Source: CAYPLH01 sp964411505
GTDB taxonomy: Bacteria; Bacillota; Clostridia; CAYPLH01; DUMO01
Length of the DNA stretch: 9,318 bases
Direction: 5' to 3'
NCBI GenBank assembly: GCA_964411505.1
Contig: CAYPLH010000098.1
Coordinates: forward strand, 1 to 9,318
This document shows positions 7,891 to 9,318 of the stretch, piece after piece; position 1 is the first letter of the stretch, and each line of letters starts with the position of its first letter. A program made the translations under genes and the position numbers. The notes under the pieces were generated by a model. The model was not told the origin of the DNA. It was given only the letters and a program-made list of their open reading frames with translations, and searched no databases.

Positions 7891-7930
7891 TGAGAGAGAT
7901 GCGTCCCCCATATGGGATAGCGCCTCTTTC
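7891..7930 (-). terminator. Imperfect hairpin after the ATPase gene, possible weak terminator
   Basis: The stretch starts 10 nt beyond the ATPase stop codon. On the minus strand GCG...CGC and TCCC...GGGA can pair around a 6-nt loop, with bulges, and a purine-rich GAAAGAG faces CTCTCTC on the outside. It contains the perfect palindrome CCCATATGGG at 7907-7916. No T-run follows on the minus strand, so a terminator role is uncertain. The outer stem pairs slightly better if read on the plus strand, but there is no plus-strand gene to terminate. Confidence 0.35.
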
Positions 7931-7939
7931 TTGATGTTT

Positions 7940-9163
7940 TCAAATCGTCCAAACAGGCACAATCAGTGTACTGCGGTCGATTGCCGAAAGCTCCATTTTG
8001 GTGCAGACGATGGCCCCCGCCCCGCGGTTCATCCTCGCTTTGTCCAGTACTTTAAATGTTCCCGCAAGTTCGGATGGCGGTGAAGCAGTCTTTTTAATCT
8101 CAATGGGGTGAAGTTCGCCGTCACTCTCCATAACAAGATCAATCTCTTTATTATCTTTGTCCCGATAGTAATGGCAGAACGCCTCTAAACCAAAATTTTC
8201 GTAGCTCTTATAAATTTCGGACACGACATAGTTTTCCAGTATCATGCCATTGATGGCGCCATTCATCAGAATCTCCGGTGACGAGTATTTCGTGAGGTAT
8301 GCCACAAGTCCGGTATCAAAGAAGTACATCTTCGGCGTTTTGACAGTACGTTTTAAAAGATTGTTGGAAAACGGGCGCAGATAAAAAATAACATCCGACT
8401 TTTCCAGAAGTCCCAGCCAGCGTTTTGCCGTATCATCAGAAACTCCGACGTCCAGCGCAATGTCATGAATATTCAGCATCTGACCAGCTCGGCAAGCTGC
8501 TGCACGGACAAAATCGGCAAAACGCATGGAATCTATACCTTCCTGCATGTCCTTAATGTCGCGGTTAATATAGGTTTGCAAGTAGCTGGAGTAGAAAATG
8601 TCCCGCTGTGGATATTTCCCGCTGATATGGCCTGGTAAAGAGCCCTTCCAAATCCGTTCGTACTGCTCCGCCGTATCAATCGGAACTCTGTCTTTTGCCC
8701 GTTCCTGCAATTTCTGAAGGTTCAACTTAAAGGGTTCACATGAATTTCCGCCATAAATCTCATGCTGAGAAAGTGACGACATATGCAGAATGGCAACCCG
8801 CCCCGCAAGGGATTCCTGCGCCAGTTCCATCAAACGGAAAGGCTGGGATCCTGTCATCCAGTAGCTGCCCGGCACGGCTCCGTTGTCGATTTCAATTTTG
8901 ATGCGCGAGAAAAGCTGCGGCGCGAATTGCACCTCGTCAATTAAGACAGGCGGCTTATACATGGACAAAAACAACTCTGGATCGGTCTGAGCGATACGTC
9001 TCGCTTCAAAATCGTCAAGCGAAATCTCGGTACGGTCAACTCCGCCCAGCTTACGCAGGGTGGTTGACTTCCCGACTTGGCGCGGCCCGGTCAGTATCAA
9101 AGCAGCATATGACTTTGCGACATCAAGGACAGTCGCTTCTATATCTCTTTTAATGTACTCCAT
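7940..9163 (-). CDS. AAA_14/DUF4143-family ATPase, probably horizontally acquired
   Basis: This 407-residue protein belongs to a widespread family of solitary ATPases of unknown cellular role. The N-terminal AAA domain has Walker A GPRQVGKST (26-34) and Walker B VLIDE (73-77), followed by a WMTGSQ sensor-like stretch (102-107). A winged-helix-like section spans about 229-265. The C-terminal DUF4143 part carries EID (340-342) and EIK (355-357), the pattern of a PD-(D/E)XK nuclease-like core with Asp342, Glu355 and Lys357. Length is typical and no frameshift is seen. The ATG at 9163 has AAAGGAA about 7 nt upstream; a TTG at 9184 is a less likely start. Its base composition is clearly GC-richer than its neighbours (for example 30 and 33 G+C in the 60-base rows at 8881 and 9001, against 23 at 5881). 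It has its own promoter and is a single-gene unit. Confidence 0.9.
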   Translation of the reverse strand: MEYIKRDIEATVLDVAKSYAALILTGPRQVGKSTTLRKLGGVDRTEISLDDFEARRIAQTDPELFLSMYKPPVLIDEVQFAPQLFSRIKIEIDNGAVPGSYWMTGSQPFRLMELAQESLAGRVAILHMSSLSQHEIYGGNSCEPFKLNLQKLQERAKDRVPIDTAEQYERIWKGSLPGHISGKYPQRDIFYSSYLQTYINRDIKDMQEGIDSMRFADFVRAAACRAGQMLNIHDIALDVGVSDDTAKRWLGLLEKSDVIFYLRPFSNNLLKRTVKTPKMYFFDTGLVAYLTKYSSPEILMNGAINGMILENYVVSEIYKSYENFGLEAFCHYYRDKDNKEIDLVMESDGELHPIEIKKTASPPSELAGTFKVLDKARMNRGAGAIVCTKMELSAIDRSTLIVPVWTI

Positions 9164-9200
9164 AAGCAATTTCCTTTCGTCCAATATTCGATTTAATCTT

Positions 9201-9230
9201 ATTATAGCCTAAATCGCACGATTTAGTCAA
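9201..9230 (-). promoter_or_regulatory. Sigma-A-type promoter of the ATPase gene
   Basis: On the minus strand TTGACT (9225-9230) and a perfect TATAAT (9201-9206) are 18 bp apart. The predicted start is near 9194, with a leader of about 31 nt before the ATG at 9163. The spacer is occupied by the palindrome at 9209-9226, so access of RNA polymerase could be blocked by a bound repressor. Confidence 0.75.
9209..9226. promoter_or_regulatory. 18-bp perfect palindrome in the promoter spacer, likely operator
   Basis: CTAAATCG and CGATTTAG form a perfect inverted repeat around a 2-bp centre. It lies between the -35 and -10 boxes, overlapping the -35 box by two bases. A further CGATTTA copy at 9189-9195 falls at the predicted start site, on the other side of the -10 box. 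This layout is typical of repressor sites. The ATPase itself has a winged-helix-like section and could be the regulator, but that is a guess. Confidence 0.65.
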
Positions 9231-9233
9231 GAA

Positions 9234-9276
9234 CAACTCAATCCATTCCTGAAAACCATATAGTTTTGGTGAGTTG
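9234..9276. repeat. Nested inverted repeat upstream of the ATPase promoter
   Basis: CAACTCA (9234-9240) and TGAGTTG (9270-9276) are perfectly complementary. They enclose a second pair, AAAAC (9252-9256) and GTTTT (9263-9267). The stretch could be a regulatory site or part of a mobile-element end; it codes for nothing I can support. Confidence 0.4.
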
Positions 9277-9284
9277 ACAATGTA

Positions 9285-9317
9285 AATGCAACCATAGTGG
9301 TTGAAGATAGTTGCATT
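9285..9317. repeat. Nested inverted repeat at the window edge
   Basis: AATGCAAC (9285-9292) is the reverse complement of GTTGCATT (9310-9317). Overlapping it, AACCA and TGGTT (9290-9294 and 9298-9302) pair around TAG. Two interleaved palindromes in 33 bp resemble an insertion-sequence or repeat-element end, but the window stops here, so the element cannot be identified. Confidence 0.35.
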
Positions 9318-9318
9318 A

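Overview
The window suggests the chromosome of a low-GC, Gram-positive anaerobe of the Clostridia type. Most of it is AT-rich, ribosome binding sites are strong AGGAGG-like sequences, promoters look sigma-A-like, and the TRAP solute-binding protein carries a lipobox, as expected for a single-membrane cell. All six genes I can support are on the minus strand, so transcription runs from high to low coordinates. I see no tRNA, rRNA, CRISPR array or transposase gene.

In transcription order: (1) 9164-9318 is a structured upstream region with a promoter whose spacer is filled by an 18-bp palindrome. (2) 7940-9163 encodes an AAA_14/DUF4143 ATPase that is clearly more GC-rich than its neighbours and is probably acquired. 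(3) 7745-7939 holds an imperfect hairpin after that gene and a good promoter for sbcD. (4) 6461-7744 and 3418-6471 are sbcD and sbcC, which overlap by 11 nt. They encode the Mre11/Rad50-type nuclease complex that opens DNA ends and hairpins; SbcC has an unusual zinc-hook candidate, CX6C instead of CXXC. (5) 3194-3417 contains a consensus promoter starting just after sbcC, then a leader of about 170 nt with a hairpin near its 5' end. (6) 3193-255 is a dctP-dctQ-dctM operon for a tripartite TRAP transporter: a lipoprotein receptor, a small 4-helix membrane subunit and a large permease, which together drive ion-coupled uptake of an organic acid. (7) 1-254 is non-coding and contains three consecutive inverted repeats after the dctM stop codon.

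The repair module and the transporter are ordinary gene sets. The parts that merit a second look are the promoter-spacer palindrome of the ATPase, the SbcC hook variant with its uneven coiled-coil arms, the dctP leader whose hairpin arm could also pair with the ribosome binding site, and the structured non-coding stretches at both window ends. I did not find clear evidence for a complete undescribed system.
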